Positions 1-11,396 of a DNA stretch of 64,000 bases are shown here, piece by piece. The notes beneath the pieces were generated by a model. That model was not told the DNA's origin and ran no database searches. It was given only the letters and a program-made list of their open reading frames with translations. The stretch is taken from positions 6,706 through 70,705 of the forward strand of contig FJOG01000004.1 in NCBI GenBank assembly GCA_900073065.1. Direction: 5' to 3'. Position numbers and translations under genes: made by a program. Origin of the DNA: Phialocephala subalpina. Taxonomy: Eukaryota; Ascomycota; Leotiomycetes; Helotiales; Mollisiaceae. Every line of letters begins with the position of its first letter. The first letter of the stretch is position 1.

Positions 1-1351
1 TTCCTCATCCATAACAAGCAAAGACTTACAACCCAAAACACCCATCCCCGCCGCCGCCGCTCCCATAAACAAACTCGAACTTCTTACTCCCAACTCCTTC
101 AGCACCCCCGCTTGCTCCTCATTAGCAACCATAGTTATAATTCCCGCCATTATACCCAGAAAACTAGCTAGAACATTCCATGGACCTTTAATTCCAATTT
201 TTTTGTGCTGATACATGACGAACACAACATCAAGAATTCTACAAATACCAATGCCAGCATTCAGGATACCAATAGCTTGGTGAAAGGAGCTGAGGATGTG
301 ATTTAATTTGGAGGGGTGAGAAAGGAAGGTGTATCCTGCTGCCATTGATACCTATGAGGATTAGTGGCTGTTGATGGAAGGGGTGGGGATTACTTACGAG
401 ACCGGGAAATATGTTACGGGTTGGGATCACTAATGTAGAGAGGATGACGGAGATGAGGGTGAAGATACCCAGAGCGACGTGTTGGAGAGATTCGTCATCC
501 CAGGGATATCCCCATGCCTGTGTTTTGGGACCGATATCAGATCAGAGTACGGTCAAAATGGTAGATGTGGACCTACGTGGCCGAAAACTTAAGCGTGGAA
601 ACTGGTTCAGCATATTTTTTTTCCCAAGGAAGTAAGGTTTGTGGATACACATACGGGAAAGTCCTAAACTACAAGGAACAAGCAACATAGCATCCAAAAC
701 CTCTGATCTTAGCCCGGACGTTCTGTTGTCATGGATGAGGAAGGCCCAGAAGGAGAAATAGAGGAGGTAGAGACTGCCAATTCCGAGGTGGCCGAAACAT
801 TGTTGTGTATATGGGGAGGAGCAGAATGCTAATCTGTTCAGGGAGGTAGGTTTTTCTTAATTGTGGTTCTAGTTGCGTGGTATTTGGGGGAGGGCTTACA
901 GAGCGATGACTCCGAGGAGGATTTCGATGTAGAGGAGTAATGGGAGGGCGATGAAGATTATATGTTGGGATATGATGAAGATCTTGTTTGGGATTTTGGT
1001 AGTGAGGTAGAATTTGCTGCGCCAGATATTGATAGAGAGAGATGCTGCTAGAAGAAGGACGATGAAGTATCCCAGTGTGCTGTGGGATGATGACTGGTAT
1101 CTAGTTTGTTGAAAATAAGTCGTGATAGTTCCAAGCATTATTGTGATGAATGTAACAACTTCAGAAGGTATAGACCAGGAATGGCTTCTCTGTTTCAGTA
1201 TGATAATCGTGGGGAAAAGAATAAGTGAGCCAGTGATCATGAGAATGATATGGAGCCATAAGGCGACCCTGATTTGGGACTGTATAGACGAATTTGGTTG
1301 AATGAGGATGGTGCTGTGGTGTGCAGACGTCGAAGCAGTCATGATAGCCAT
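1..1351 (-). CDS. YTP1-like multi-pass membrane protein (DUF2427 + Ytp1 domains), 3' end outside window
   Basis: Spliced gene on the minus strand, starting at the ATG at 1351-1349 and running off the left edge. Exon 1 (900-1351) carries the DUF2427-like segment: LHIILMITGSLILFPTIII followed by alternating membrane segments. It is spliced at GTAAGC to an exon beginning at 833, which reads CFGHLGIGSLYLLYFSFWA, the conserved Ytp1-domain block. Later exons encode WDDESLQHVALGIFTLISV (about 415-520), HQAIGILNAGIG (about 245-350) and a hydrophobic stretch to base 1. All junctions are in frame and have GT-AG borders. The family is a fungal integral membrane protein related to cytochrome-b561 folds; its biochemical role is not established. 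At least eight hydrophobic segments are visible. The stop codon lies beyond the window. The family call is from motif memory; the exon model is read directly. Confidence 0.75.
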
Positions 1352-2210
1352 CGGACGTGACTGCTGCAGCCATTAGCGAGCTATTGCACCAACTTTAAGG
1401 CCAAACAGACAGCATCGAAGAATGGGATGTCAAGAGCAGAAACTTTTGAGGGTGATTAACCTCAGCTGCAGCTAAGGTGATTCTGGGCGGAAGTTTAATT
1501 CTAAAATGGGGAGGAGAGGTAATGTCCCTCAAACACATACAAACGAGAAGAAACAAACGGAATACCACCACTTGGGGTCAGAACATGAAAACACGTTAGC
1601 TTCGACATGACGGTTAGACCCAGTGAGCCGGTCAAAAGATAAGCCCTAGCAGGGGTTTATCCGAATGGTGGCTGTTCATTGGAACAGTTTCGGCGACTTG
1701 TAAGTGTATAGTTTTATTGTAGAGCTTGCTTGAAGTATGCGGTGAGCTGTTCGGTAGTGTCGTGGCTTAGGTCTAAACGTGCTCTGATTTGGCGATTGGA
1801 AGCCTGTAGCTTTGGTGAATTAGGCCCTATAATTTAAGCCCAGTCACTAAAGTCTAGGTATTGAAGTTCGTTTAGCCCGGACAATAATGGTCACGTGCGC
1901 GAGTCGCTAGACCAGATTAAGCCAAGTTAGCTTACTGCAGCTTGCTTCCACAGCAAGATAAAGACGCGCAACAAATCCCTTCACTGACTTACACTTGTGA
2001 TAAATGGGAAAGGAAGCATCAAGAGACACAACTTTGTCTCTCTAGTGTTATTCTCATATTCCAATCAGGAATGTGGCATAGTTCAAGTGACCAAACAGCT
2101 TTGATTGGTCAATTGAAGCTGATGCGCTTCATATCTGCACAATCTCTGACTCACTAAGGCTCCTTCAGGATGATACCGTGCCGACATTGATCCACGACAG
2201 AAGCTCAATT
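1352..2210. other. Intergenic region between YTP1-like gene and GNAT gene
   Basis: Divergent intergenic space serving as upstream region of both neighbours. Only short, unrecognisable ORFs are present. No RNA gene or repeat stands out. Confidence 0.6.
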
Positions 2211-2212
2211 GC

Positions 2213-2221
2213 AATATATAA
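2213..2221 (+). promoter_or_regulatory. TATA-like element upstream of GNAT gene
   Basis: The string atatataaa lies about 145 bases before the chosen ATG at 2367 and is followed by A-rich leader sequence. This supports a transcription start downstream of it and argues that the in-frame ATG-less extension before 2367 is leader, not protein. Confidence 0.4.
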
Positions 2222-2366
2222 AACGAAGTCTCAAATTCAAACGAGACCAACCGTAGATTCTGAGAACAACAAAGAGCAATTGACTGCTCGAAAGTTCCAA
2301 AATTCTCTCCCAAATCAACCCCTCACCGTCTGGACCCCTCAACACCAAAAATTATACACGTCCAAA

Positions 2367-3035
2367 ATGTCAACCACCGCCCCACAGCCCCCCTCACACG
2401 CCCGCTCCTCCCACCGTATCGAAACACCTCGCCTCATCCTCCGCTCCGCTTCAGTCAACGACGCAAAACCATTCGCACTCATCCGCTCCGACCCACTAAA
2501 CAACCCCTTCGGCGGCGTCGTGAACGCGACTCTGCCTGAGGAAGAACAGAGGAGAAGACTTGCTGCTCAAACCGAGTCCACAGCAGCTGGAAAGAACGCC
2601 TGGGTAAACATAATCTACAAACCCAAACACGGAAACGACATCCCCGAATCCGCTCGAGAACTGCTCGTCCACGATGGAATCCTCATCGGAATGAGCGGGT
2701 TTAACTCCTTCCCCGTAGAAGACGGGATTCTCGTCGGCGACACTGGGGTATTGATCGATCATCGATTCGCGCGTCGCGGATTGGCGATTGAGGCGTTGGA
2801 GGCTGTGGTTGAGTATGGGTTCAATGAGCTAGGATGTGGGAAAATGTCTTTGGAAACCAATGCTATCAATAATCCGTTCAGAGCGCTGATGAGGAGCATG
2901 GAGTTGGGTGATGTTGAGAAGCCGGGAGGAGGTGTGGGTGAGGAGGAGAGTGTTGTTTATGTTTTTGGAAGGGAGAAGTTTGAGGAGGTGAAGGCAAATT
3001 TGAAATTAAGGGGAAAGTGGTATCCTAAGACATGA
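2367..3035 (+). CDS. GNAT-family (RimJ/RimL-type) N-acetyltransferase
   Basis: Single-exon gene of 222 residues. The frame is open upstream to 2178, but I chose the ATG at 2367 because it has A at -3 and the downstream sequence IETPRLILRSASVNDA is the usual beginning of an Acetyltransf_3 domain. The acetyl-CoA binding region is seen as GDTGVLIDHRFARRGLAIEA (beta4 plus the R-R-x-G-x-A loop), followed by GFNELGCGKMSLETNAINN, typical of this subfamily. The C-terminus ends in a beta-strand-rich YVFGREKFEEV block. Such enzymes transfer acetyl groups from acetyl-CoA to amines or protein N-termini; the substrate cannot be inferred here. No signal peptide is visible, so it is probably cytosolic. Confidence 0.8.
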   Translation: MSTTAPQPPSHARSSHRIETPRLILRSASVNDAKPFALIRSDPLNNPFGGVVNATLPEEEQRRRLAAQTESTAAGKNAWVNIIYKPKHGNDIPESARELLVHDGILIGMSGFNSFPVEDGILVGDTGVLIDHRFARRGLAIEALEAVVEYGFNELGCGKMSLETNAINNPFRALMRSMELGDVEKPGGGVGEEESVVYVFGREKFEEVKANLKLRGKWYPKT

Positions 3036-3132
3036 TCATAGTGAGAGAATGTGGGGGTGGATGGCTGATGATTGATGAAAATAGTAAAAATCCATATGGG
3101 TATCATTCTGTCTATATCTAGATCTAGATCTA

Positions 3133-5711
3133 CTAAAGCACTATTCTGAAGACAGACCTTCCTCGACTTGACTCTTGCTTGGTGCAAGCGACGTTCGAGT
3201 TCGCCATGACGACAGTTCTTGAGTCGCCGACAGGTAAGATGATGCTCAAGTCTTTCCAGAGAGGAATGAACTTGTTCTCGGTATCCTTGCTGAGATCGAC
3301 TAGGACCTGTTCCGCGGTGGAGCTGTACCTCAGTGTGAAGTGAGAGATTTGAGGCTTCGCAGCAATCCCGTCGTCTTCATACCACGTGTACGAGTAGGTC
3401 TTAGTCGACACTCCCTTGGCTGGGAATATTTCAACAGCACGGAAGTCATCCTCGACAGCGTTGGGCGACGGGAATCTGGTATCACCAGGCGAACGGGTCT
3501 GAAGGTCCTTGCCGACAACGACGGCGCCTCCGATTCTTGCGAGAATAGGGATGCCTTGCTTCCATTCAGATTGGATTTCGACCCATTGGCCAGGTGTCAG
3601 ATGTTGATGCGGAGCATTGAGGTTGAGATACCCCCCATCATCAGCACCTTTGGTGGGAAGGTACATCTTGGCTGTCGATTTGCCTTCCTCATACACTCCA
3701 CCAACTAGCAACGTATCTCCAAGCCAGTATTGTTCCTCGCCAGCCATGACGGCGGGTGTCCATACTTCTCGGTCGGTGTCATAGCCCCATCCGGTCCATC
3801 TTTGAGGAGGGGTGGCTGTTAAGTGACTCTCGAGCATGAGCGAGTAGAGGTAAGGAATCAGTTCGTAACGACGCTTGATGGTATTTCGAATGAGCGGGGT
3901 GATCTCGGGATACATCCATGGTTCGATGACACCACCGATAGTGTTGTCGTTCTCGTCTGTCTTGAAACAATTGATGGCGAAGCGAGGTGAATGGACGCCA
4001 AGCTGGACCCAACGAAGAAGGAGCTCGGGACTTGGTTGTGGGCCTTCGAAACCGCCGATATCGTGGCCATAGCACTAAGAAGTTAGCGATAAGAATTGGG
4101 ATTGATTTTGGAACATACCTGGAGAAGACTGATCCCGGCATTGAGGGACAGTGAGTTGGCACCCTTCATGTTGTCCCAGCTGGTGACATTGTCTCCTCCC
4201 CAAGAACTCGCAGCATATCGCATCGTTCCTGCAGTGGCAGAGCGAGTAAGAACAAACGGCCGAACATCAGGTTCGAGATCTACAAGAGCATCATATGAGG
4301 ATTTGCCCATCAGCTCCGTATGAAGACTCCTTCCCCATAACCCGACATCCTTGGAAGTAACGGCATCATTCTGCACGTCGCCGTCAAGAGCGCACTTCCA
4401 GGCATCATTCGGTATGGTGTACTCATTGTTGTCATTCCAGATGCCTTCAATGCCGTATTCTCGGAGTGCCTTGACTCCATTGTACCACCACTCGAAACCA
4501 GCCTTGGAAGTGAAATCAATATGGCCGCCTTCTCCACTCTCACCACCACCAGCACTCCATAATCGAGCCACGCCAGACTTCTGGGTCCTTGGGTCCGTGA
4601 AGAAAGCATTGGCTTCAACCAGCTTAGCGTACTCGGGATGGTTGGCAAGGATGTAGGGCTTGACATTCGCAATGATTCGGATTCCTTCATCGTGATACTT
4701 CTTGACGAAACCTTCCGGATCTGGAAATCGGTGGCGGTTCCAGGTGAAGACATTCCTGGTCTTTGGCTCGGTTTCGGCCACTGTATAACCCGAAGACATC
4801 TGGAAGGCTGAACAGGGGATGTCGTACTTCTTGAGCTTCCCTGCAAAGTCCATCAATGCATCACAAGCACGAGGCTCATCAAGCATTGAATACTTCATGC
4901 CTCCAGCAATGTATCCGAAAGCCCATCGAGGTACCAGCAGAGGGTAGCCAACAAGGTCAGCATAGATCCTGACCACATCCTCGATTGTCTTTCCAACCAT
5001 CAAGTATTGTTCCAGTCCACCATAGTCATGTCGGTACACCTTGAAATGTCCCCAGAGTCCATCAATCTCCGAGCCCACAGCGTATGTACCACGACTATGT
5101 GAGGTCGAGAAGATGCCAACGCAGCCATTGGGTGTAGCATTAATGAGCAACGGGATGTGCTTGTAAAGAGGATCGGAGCGGTAGCAGTCGTAGCCAAAGC
5201 AATCGGTGGCGGAGAGGATGAAGTTTCGGTTCGACAAGTTCATAGGGGCCGCCTTCTCCCCAAGTCCTACATGCAATGTGTCCCTCTTGTACCTGGTGTA
5301 GTGTGCGATGCCTTCTGAGTCGACCACGTATGATCGGAACTCGAGGTCGGTATGGATGGGGGTCTCCTGTCCTGCAAGTTGCAGCGAGACGATTGGAGGG
5401 CCATCCCACTCTACTGTTGCTGTGACATCCCCCACGCTGATTATCTTCTTCGTCTTGAATGACTCGGAGGTAGGTTTCAGTCCTGAGAAGTCCGCGGCGG
5501 GTCGACGAGCGCTGGGGTGAGGAGGGAGAGGATGTGTTTTCGAAGAGAAGGTTGTTCGAAAGAGGCCAGGGCGGAGTGCTTGGAAGCCGAACTGGAATCT
5601 GGTGTCCCCATCAGTAGACTCTAGAGTCACATCGGTGGATTGGGATCCTTCGATGTGCCCATTCTGCTGGAGAACCGCGTATTTGGTGGGTATGTATTCG
5701 TGCTGAGGCAT
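3133..5711 (-). CDS. Glycoside hydrolase family 31 (alpha-glucosidase/alpha-xylosidase-like), intracellular
   Basis: Two exons, 4119-5711 and 3133-4074, joined across a 44-base intron (GTATGT...TTCTTAG) in phase 0, give 844 residues. The N-terminal beta-sandwich is followed by the GH31 barrel: FGYIAGGMKYSMLDEPRACD, then the nucleophile region EGIWNDNNEYTIPND and the acid/base region SWGGDNVTSWDNMKGAN. The exon junction falls just before CYGHDIGGFEG. GH31 enzymes hydrolyse or transfer terminal alpha-linked glucosyl or xylosyl residues. The nucleophile motif is WNDNNE rather than the commoner WxDMNE, pointing to a non-canonical subgroup. There is no signal peptide (MPQHEYIPTKYAV), so it should act on an imported or intracellular oligosaccharide. 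It is divergent from the MFS carrier starting at 6361, which may supply substrate (inference). Exact specificity is unknown. Confidence 0.88.
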
Positions 5712-6360
5712 TGTGAAGGTAGAGACGATTGAGATTGTTCTTGGACGGGAACTGAATGAGAGAACAGGATATGACCTACTTATAACTACCTACCAGTGCA
5801 TGACCGAGACCGGCAGGAGCTACTCACCTTCTGCACGTGTGGGGTTGACTCGAATGGAGAGGAGAGAGTGGTGCATTGGTGCAGCGTGGAGTGTTGACAA
5901 AGGAGAAGACGCGAAGTTGTGGTCCAATGTTGGAGAATCTGGGGAGCCCCACCAACTGCTTTCGGACTTCGGGTCCAAATCCGAGTCTAGGCCGCGTTCA
6001 GCAAACACCAACCTCCTCGTCCACTCCTCTCCCACATCGCGAGTCATGCGGTGGCTTCATGCGGGGAACCCCTGATCGGCCCGTTCTCTCTTGGCCTCAA
6101 CATGTTCGCACTTCTCTCCCGAAATCCGACATCCCCAGACCCCATTCGAATGATTCTGTACGGGGCAACCCCATATCGAGCTAATGTTCTCCGTCAGTCC
6201 CCACCATCCGCTCTGTCGGGTTTCTATGTAAAGGGAAGGATGTCCTGTTGATTCTGTTCTGTTTCTTGCTTCTGTGTGCATCTTCTCTTCTACTTTTCAA
6301 AGTCCTGCTTAGCTAGGGACATTCAATTCGGCTTCATAGCCACCCGAGACTCAGTTGTCT
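5712..6360. promoter_or_regulatory. Shared divergent promoter region of GH31 and ACS-type MFS genes
   Basis: About 650 bases separate the two start codons on opposite strands with no credible ORF between. The arrangement makes a common regulatory region likely. No specific operator was recognised; the region contains pyrimidine-rich leader sequence just before 6361. Confidence 0.45.
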
Positions 6361-8400
6361 ATGACCATCCCCGAAAGTTCTGCCACAATGGAATCCAATC
6401 ATGGAGCATCGTCTGATCAGAAGACCAACATCGAGACCATCGAGGATACTCCCAAGTATCAAGCCTTCGAGACCGAGAATGTTGCCGGCAAGGATCGAGC
6501 TGCCGAGCTCCTTCAAAACAGCCATGAACGAATCATTTTATCCGAGTCGGACAATAAGAGGCTTCTTCGAAAGATCGATCTGATGGTGCTTCCTATCATG
6601 TTAGGAGTGTACTTCCTTCAGCAACTCGACAAGTCAACCCTCTCCTACGCAAGTGTCTTTGGTCTGGTCAAAGATGCTCATCTGGGCGGACAAGACTACT
6701 CCTGGCTCGGATCAATCGTCTATGTTGCCCAATTAGTCATGCAACCCATTATTGCATACTTCCTCGTCAAGCTACCTACTGGCAAGTTTGCTGGTATTAT
6801 GGTATTCTGTTGGGGTGTTGTCCTGAGCTGCATGTGCCTAGGAAAGAACTTCAAAGGTCTTCTGGTAGCTCGATTCTTTTTGGGCTGCTTCGAAGCTTCT
6901 GTTGGTAAGTTACCTTTCACGATGTCCCGCATCTCGTGGGACATTGAACCTGCAGTTTCTGACTCTCTTTTTCTCCAGCTCCCACATTCATTGCCATCAC
7001 TCAGATGTGGTGGCGTCGTGCCGAGCAGACCAATCGAAACGCCGCATGGTATGCCATGAACGGTGTTACCAACATGGTCGGAAGTCTTCTGGCGTGGGGA
7101 CTGGGTCACATTCACTCTGACAAGATGAAGTCCTATCAAGTATGTATACCGAGAATGTGAAGTTGGGGCATTGTTGACAATTCTCAGATCATCTTCCTGG
7201 CTTGCGGTCTCCTCACTGTCGTCTTCTCCGTTGTCGTCTTGTAAGTCTTGACACCCTCCGAGTCCTCCGACCACGACTAACATGAATGCCAGCCTCTTCT
7301 TGCCAGACTCACCTGTCGAAGCCAAATTCCTCAATGACCACGACAAAGTCCTCGCTGTTGAACGTCTTCGAGCAAATCAGATGGGTGTTGTGTCTACAGT
7401 CTGGAAGTGGGAACATGTGACGGAAAGTCTACTGGACATCAAAACATGGTGCTGGTTCGCTCTGATATTCTCCATCTCGTAAGTGTCTCCCATCCTTACC
7501 TTGGTGCCCCGCCATCCATCTTCTAATATCAGACCAGTATCCCCAGCGGTGGTGTCACAACCTTCGGTCCTCTCATCGTCAATTCCTTCGGCTTCGACAG
7601 CTTCCGTACAATCCTCCTCAATATTCCATTCGGTGCCGTTCAGATTATCGCAACTATGGGTGGGGCAGCTCTTGCAACAAGATTGAAGAAGAAAGGTCCT
7701 CCTTTGATTCTTCTTTGCATTCCTCCTCTTATTGGCATTGTCATGCTGCTGTGCCTCAAGCATGACAAGGCGAATAAAGGACCATTGCTTGTCGGGTACT
7801 ATTTAATTTCCTTCTACCCTGGCATTTGTAAGTTCAATCCTTGACCTCGCATTCAGATCGTGTACTGACACCAAACAGCACCCTTGATCTACTCTTGGTC
7901 ATCTCAGAACACTGCCGGAGAGACGAAGAAGAAGACCACAACTGCAATCCTGTTCATTGGGCAAAGTGCGGGAAATGTAAGTTGCCTCTCTCCCCGCTCT
8001 GAATTTCCACTCACATTCATAGATCATCGGACCCCACCTCTACACCACTGGTGAAGCTCCTCTCTACAGACGAGGACTAATCTCCAACCTCTGTCTATTC
8101 ATCATCTTGATTATCCTCATCGTGTAAGACTCCCTCGTCTACCTTTCCAGATTCACCCCGCGTTCTAACCTTTCGCTCCGCAGCCTCACAACACTCTACC
8201 TCATGTTCCTGAACAAAAAACACGCCTCCAGACGCCAACAGCTTGGAAAATCTGCTATAGTTGTCGATCGCTCAATGATGAACGCACAAGAACGCGCCAT
8301 CGATGACTCGGTTGGTGAAGATACTGGAAGAGAAGGAGGAGAGAAGGCATTCGATGACGAGACGGACTTGAAGAATGAGGATTTCATCTTTGTGTATTGA
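6361..8400 (+). CDS. MFS transporter, anion:cation symporter family (allantoate permease/DAL5-like)
   Basis: Eight exons: 6361-6904, 6979-7139, 7188-7240, 7293-7478, 7538-7827, 7879-7976, 8023-8123 and 8184-8400. All join in frame with GT-AG borders and give 549 residues. The ATG at 6361 is the first in frame. Landmarks of the ACS family are RKIDLMVLPIMLGVYFLQQLDKSTLSYA (TM1), WWRRAEQTNRNAAWYAMNGV, an SWSSQNTAGETKKKTT segment before TM10, and NIIGPHLY. Acidic cytosolic tail ends FIFVY. ACS carriers import organic anions such as allantoate, nicotinate, biotin or sugar acids at the plasma membrane; the substrate cannot be assigned. Its head-to-head placement with the intracellular GH31 enzyme suggests they could handle one nutrient, which is inference only. 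Confidence 0.87.
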
Positions 8401-8603
8401 GAAACTTCTCATCCTAAACGAATTCATAGCTCATGTATCCTTCGATCCAAAGACTCCCTCCACGCCTTGTAGTTTACCACCCGACCCCCGTAAACACAAA
8501 CAAAATCCCAATAACACCTCGACAGCCACATTCAATCAAACATCCCACAAAGTCCAAACATCACCCCTTACCCCTCACTACACACCTCCTGCATCCACCC
8601 CAC

Positions 8604-9103
8604 CTCATCCCAACAACCTATCCCGCCTCCTCCCATCCCCAACAACCACCAAACTATCAATCATCCCCTCTCTCGCATAATCATATAAATCCCTCACATC
8701 CACATCTCTCAAATTACTCTCCCTCCCACCCCTCGGCACAACATACACCTCCTCCAGTCCTCCCCCCTCCTTCCTCTCAATCATATCATATATATCTCCC
8801 TTACTACACCTCTCGCTAATATAAACATCGTACTCATCTCTTCCGCTTATGACCTCATCCCAACAACCTATCCCGCCTCCTCCCATCCCCAACAACCACC
8901 AAACTATCAATCATCCCCTCTCTCGCATAATCATATAAATCCCTCACATCCACATCTCTCAAATTACTCTCCCTCCCACCCCTCGGCACAACATACACCT
9001 CCTCCAGTCCTCCCCCCTCCTTCCTCTCAATCATATCATATATATCTCCCTTACTACACCTCTCGCTAATATAAACATCGTACTCATCTCTTCCGCTTAT
9101 GAC
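8604..9103. repeat. Perfect 250-bp tandem direct duplication
   Basis: The block 8604-8853 is repeated immediately as 8854-9103 with a constant offset of 250; comparing line by line I found no mismatch. The exact junction is ambiguous by a few bases because acctcatcc precedes both copies and gac follows both. On the plus strand the unit is rich in C and T with few G. On the minus strand each copy is open for about 80 codons (starting VISGRDEYDVYISERC) and ends in TGA at the unit boundary. Absence of divergence implies a very recent duplication or an assembly artefact. Confidence 0.93.
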
Positions 9104-9228
9104 TGCGGGTGAGAGTGTGGGCTGTAGAGTCTAGCTCTGTTTAATTCTTGTCGGGTGAAGATGGGTAGTTGGAGGTCTGAGAGGGTGACGGAACCGTAGC
9201 GGTTGAGGGTGATGGGGAGGGGGAGCAT
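8604..9228 (-). pseudogene. Unrecognised minus-strand reading frame, possibly a broken gene containing the 250-bp duplication
   Basis: On the minus strand an ATG at 9228-9226 (A at -3) opens MLPLPITLNRYGSVTLSDLQ and runs 43 codons to TAA just inside the duplicated block. From there a different frame (ISGRDEYDVYISERCSKGDI, then a VYVVPRGG segment) is open across each 250-bp copy and stops at its end. No GT donor is available to splice the two frames together, so either a frameshift separates them or they are unrelated. I do not recognise the protein. The biased composition may make the open frames accidental. Confidence 0.25.
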
Positions 9229-9239
9229 AGTTGCTTTGC

Positions 9240-11390
9240 GTGTTTATTTCCGTGTTGGTCTCGTTCTTGTTTTGGGTGTCACTGGAGTAGATTCTCGGTT
9301 CGCTTTCATTCGAGGGTGAAGAGAGGAGGAAGAGTGAAGGTCTTTATGGCCTGGGGAACTGGTGGCCCACCTACAGCGAGAATCGAGATGATCGACACCA
9401 GAGCAACCGTGTGGCTTTGCGGGCATTGCCCGTCGGCCTTTGCTGTGAGAATTTGCTGGGTCCACTTTCTCATGAAAAGTGCCGAGTTTGTGTATTGTCT
9501 CGTGAGCGAGTAGCACAGCTGTAAGTTTTTCTGTAAGTAGCCGTCGAACGTGTGTTCTTGGCGAAATGACTGAGTGGGCAATAACGAGTCCGCGAGCTTT
9601 GTAGCTAGCACGAGATCTTAGTCGCCTCGCGGAAGGCTGTCCGAAACATGTTTGCTCCAAAGGCTGTCGAAGTCAAGAGATGCAGTGATACTTCGAGGTC
9701 TTGAGGTCTCCTCGGTGAGCAGATTCTGGTAATGATAGTCTGATGCTCAGTATACACCGCTGTCTGCCTTCCGAACTGCAGCCTTGCGTTTTTAGTCTGC
9801 CATCCGCCATCGTTGCTGCTACCCATCGGGAGATAAACGTGGGAAATCGAGTAATGGTGACAACAAAGATTTCTGGAAGATGCTATCGACTACATTTGTA
9901 CAACGTGACATCGATTCCCAACGACGGCTCTGGATCTTGATCGTGGAAGAACGTTTCCGCTCACGATGTTGCAATGATTGCAGAGTCTAGACTCTGGGTT
10001 CTGAAGCATCAGGAGGAAATCTAGAATCAGTTCTGTTATCCACCTCTTCTGACGTCTTCCATATCTGCACCGTGAGAAAGACTGCTCCTGTGCACCACAT
10101 GGCGACCGCCTTCTTTGCATGCACGTACTCGGTCATGAATCGGACCCATGACCGGCCTAGCAGTCGTACTCAAAACTAGAGCTCACGGGGACACTCAGAC
10201 GACTCGATTGAGAATTGTGAGGCTTCCGAGAGAGTGAAGATATACAGAAAGGGCACTTTAGACCTAGACCGTCAGAAACCGGAGCTCTACGACGTCCGAT
10301 ATCGCCAATAGAATAATCACATCTCAGAAATTGTGCTCAAACTTCGAACTTCAAAGTCCGCAACGTGGGTCCCAAATTTAGACTTTGAGTACCACGGAAG
10401 AAATCTGAACTACTTGGCATCCAGTCGAAACAATCAAAGTGCAAAATGATAGGTAGCAGAAAACTTCTAAGGCAACACAAACATCAAACAAATGGGGAAA
10501 AGAGGAGTGAACTAGCGGCTTGCCAGACCTTTCGCGTCTTTCACTTCGCCTCGCACACGCTATTGCGATCTTTGAATTTGATTGGAACACAAAAATGGAA
10601 GATTTGAAAACGTCAAAGTAAGAGAAACGCAAGTCTCGGGAAAATCAAGACTTCGATCATCATCCATTCATTAAACAGATCAACTGAAAATGATTTGCTG
10701 ACCCATTCACCTTTCTGAGCTCGGAACTCTTCGTTACGGCAAAATAATTTGAGATAGCTCTCGTCTTGTCATGATACAAGTGCAAGTGCACTCAAGCACA
10801 AGCGCCGTCCATCGCCAAATTTCACCGGCTTCAATCTCAGCCATCGCCTCGCGCCGCCCCTTTTCACTTAGCTCTTGTTTTGACATGAGATAGCGACTAC
10901 CTAGGGCAATGATCTGTCTTGATCTGTCTAGCCCCGAGGCACAGTCTGTGCTAGAGAGGAGTATATCCGAACTTCTGAAAACTAGAGCAGCTAAACTGCT
11001 CATAGGGCAGAGATTTGCAGAGCTCGAGGAAATTGGGATTCAAGCACACTGGCACAGCCATTCTTGTATCCGCGCAGCAATGATCGTCATGGATTCAGGA
11101 ATCCGGGGGAATAAGTATATTTATTCGTACTGAGCGACCAGTAAGACGAAGGGTAGATATCGACCATTTGAGATTATTGGGGGGCAAGACATGGGATGAA
11201 CTGTTGCTAGTGACCCTTGCTAGGAAACGTCTAACTCGAACGAGAGAGATTCACGCGAAGAAGCATCCCCGCGCAGAAGGTACCGAGTACATAGAGAGTA
11301 GGGGAGAAGTTGTGGAGGTTCTTCCTTGCTCTTGTTTGTCCTTCTATTGTGAGAACTCGACGTGTTCAGTTCAGGATGTCAACAATGAAC
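9240..11390. other. Gene-poor interval of about 2.1 kb
   Basis: Only short overlapping ORFs on both strands are present, none with a recognisable domain, plausible splice chain or signal peptide. I see no tRNA, rRNA or transposase motif. Confidence 0.5.
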
Positions 11391-11396
11391 CGGTAC

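Noticed and set aside
4310..4846. 178-codon minus-strand ORF within the GH31 gene
   Set aside because: Out-of-frame shadow of the GH31 coding sequence.
6355..6360. TTG start upstream of the ACS transporter
   Set aside because: The first true ATG is at 6361; no reason to invoke a non-AUG start.
8433..8819. 128-codon ORF across the first copy of the tandem repeat
   Set aside because: H/P/S-rich product of a C/T-rich tract; it arises from composition alone.
9244..9660. Two overlapping minus-strand ORFs (138 and 101 codons)
   Set aside because: Neither has a domain or plausible neighbours, and they overlap in different frames.
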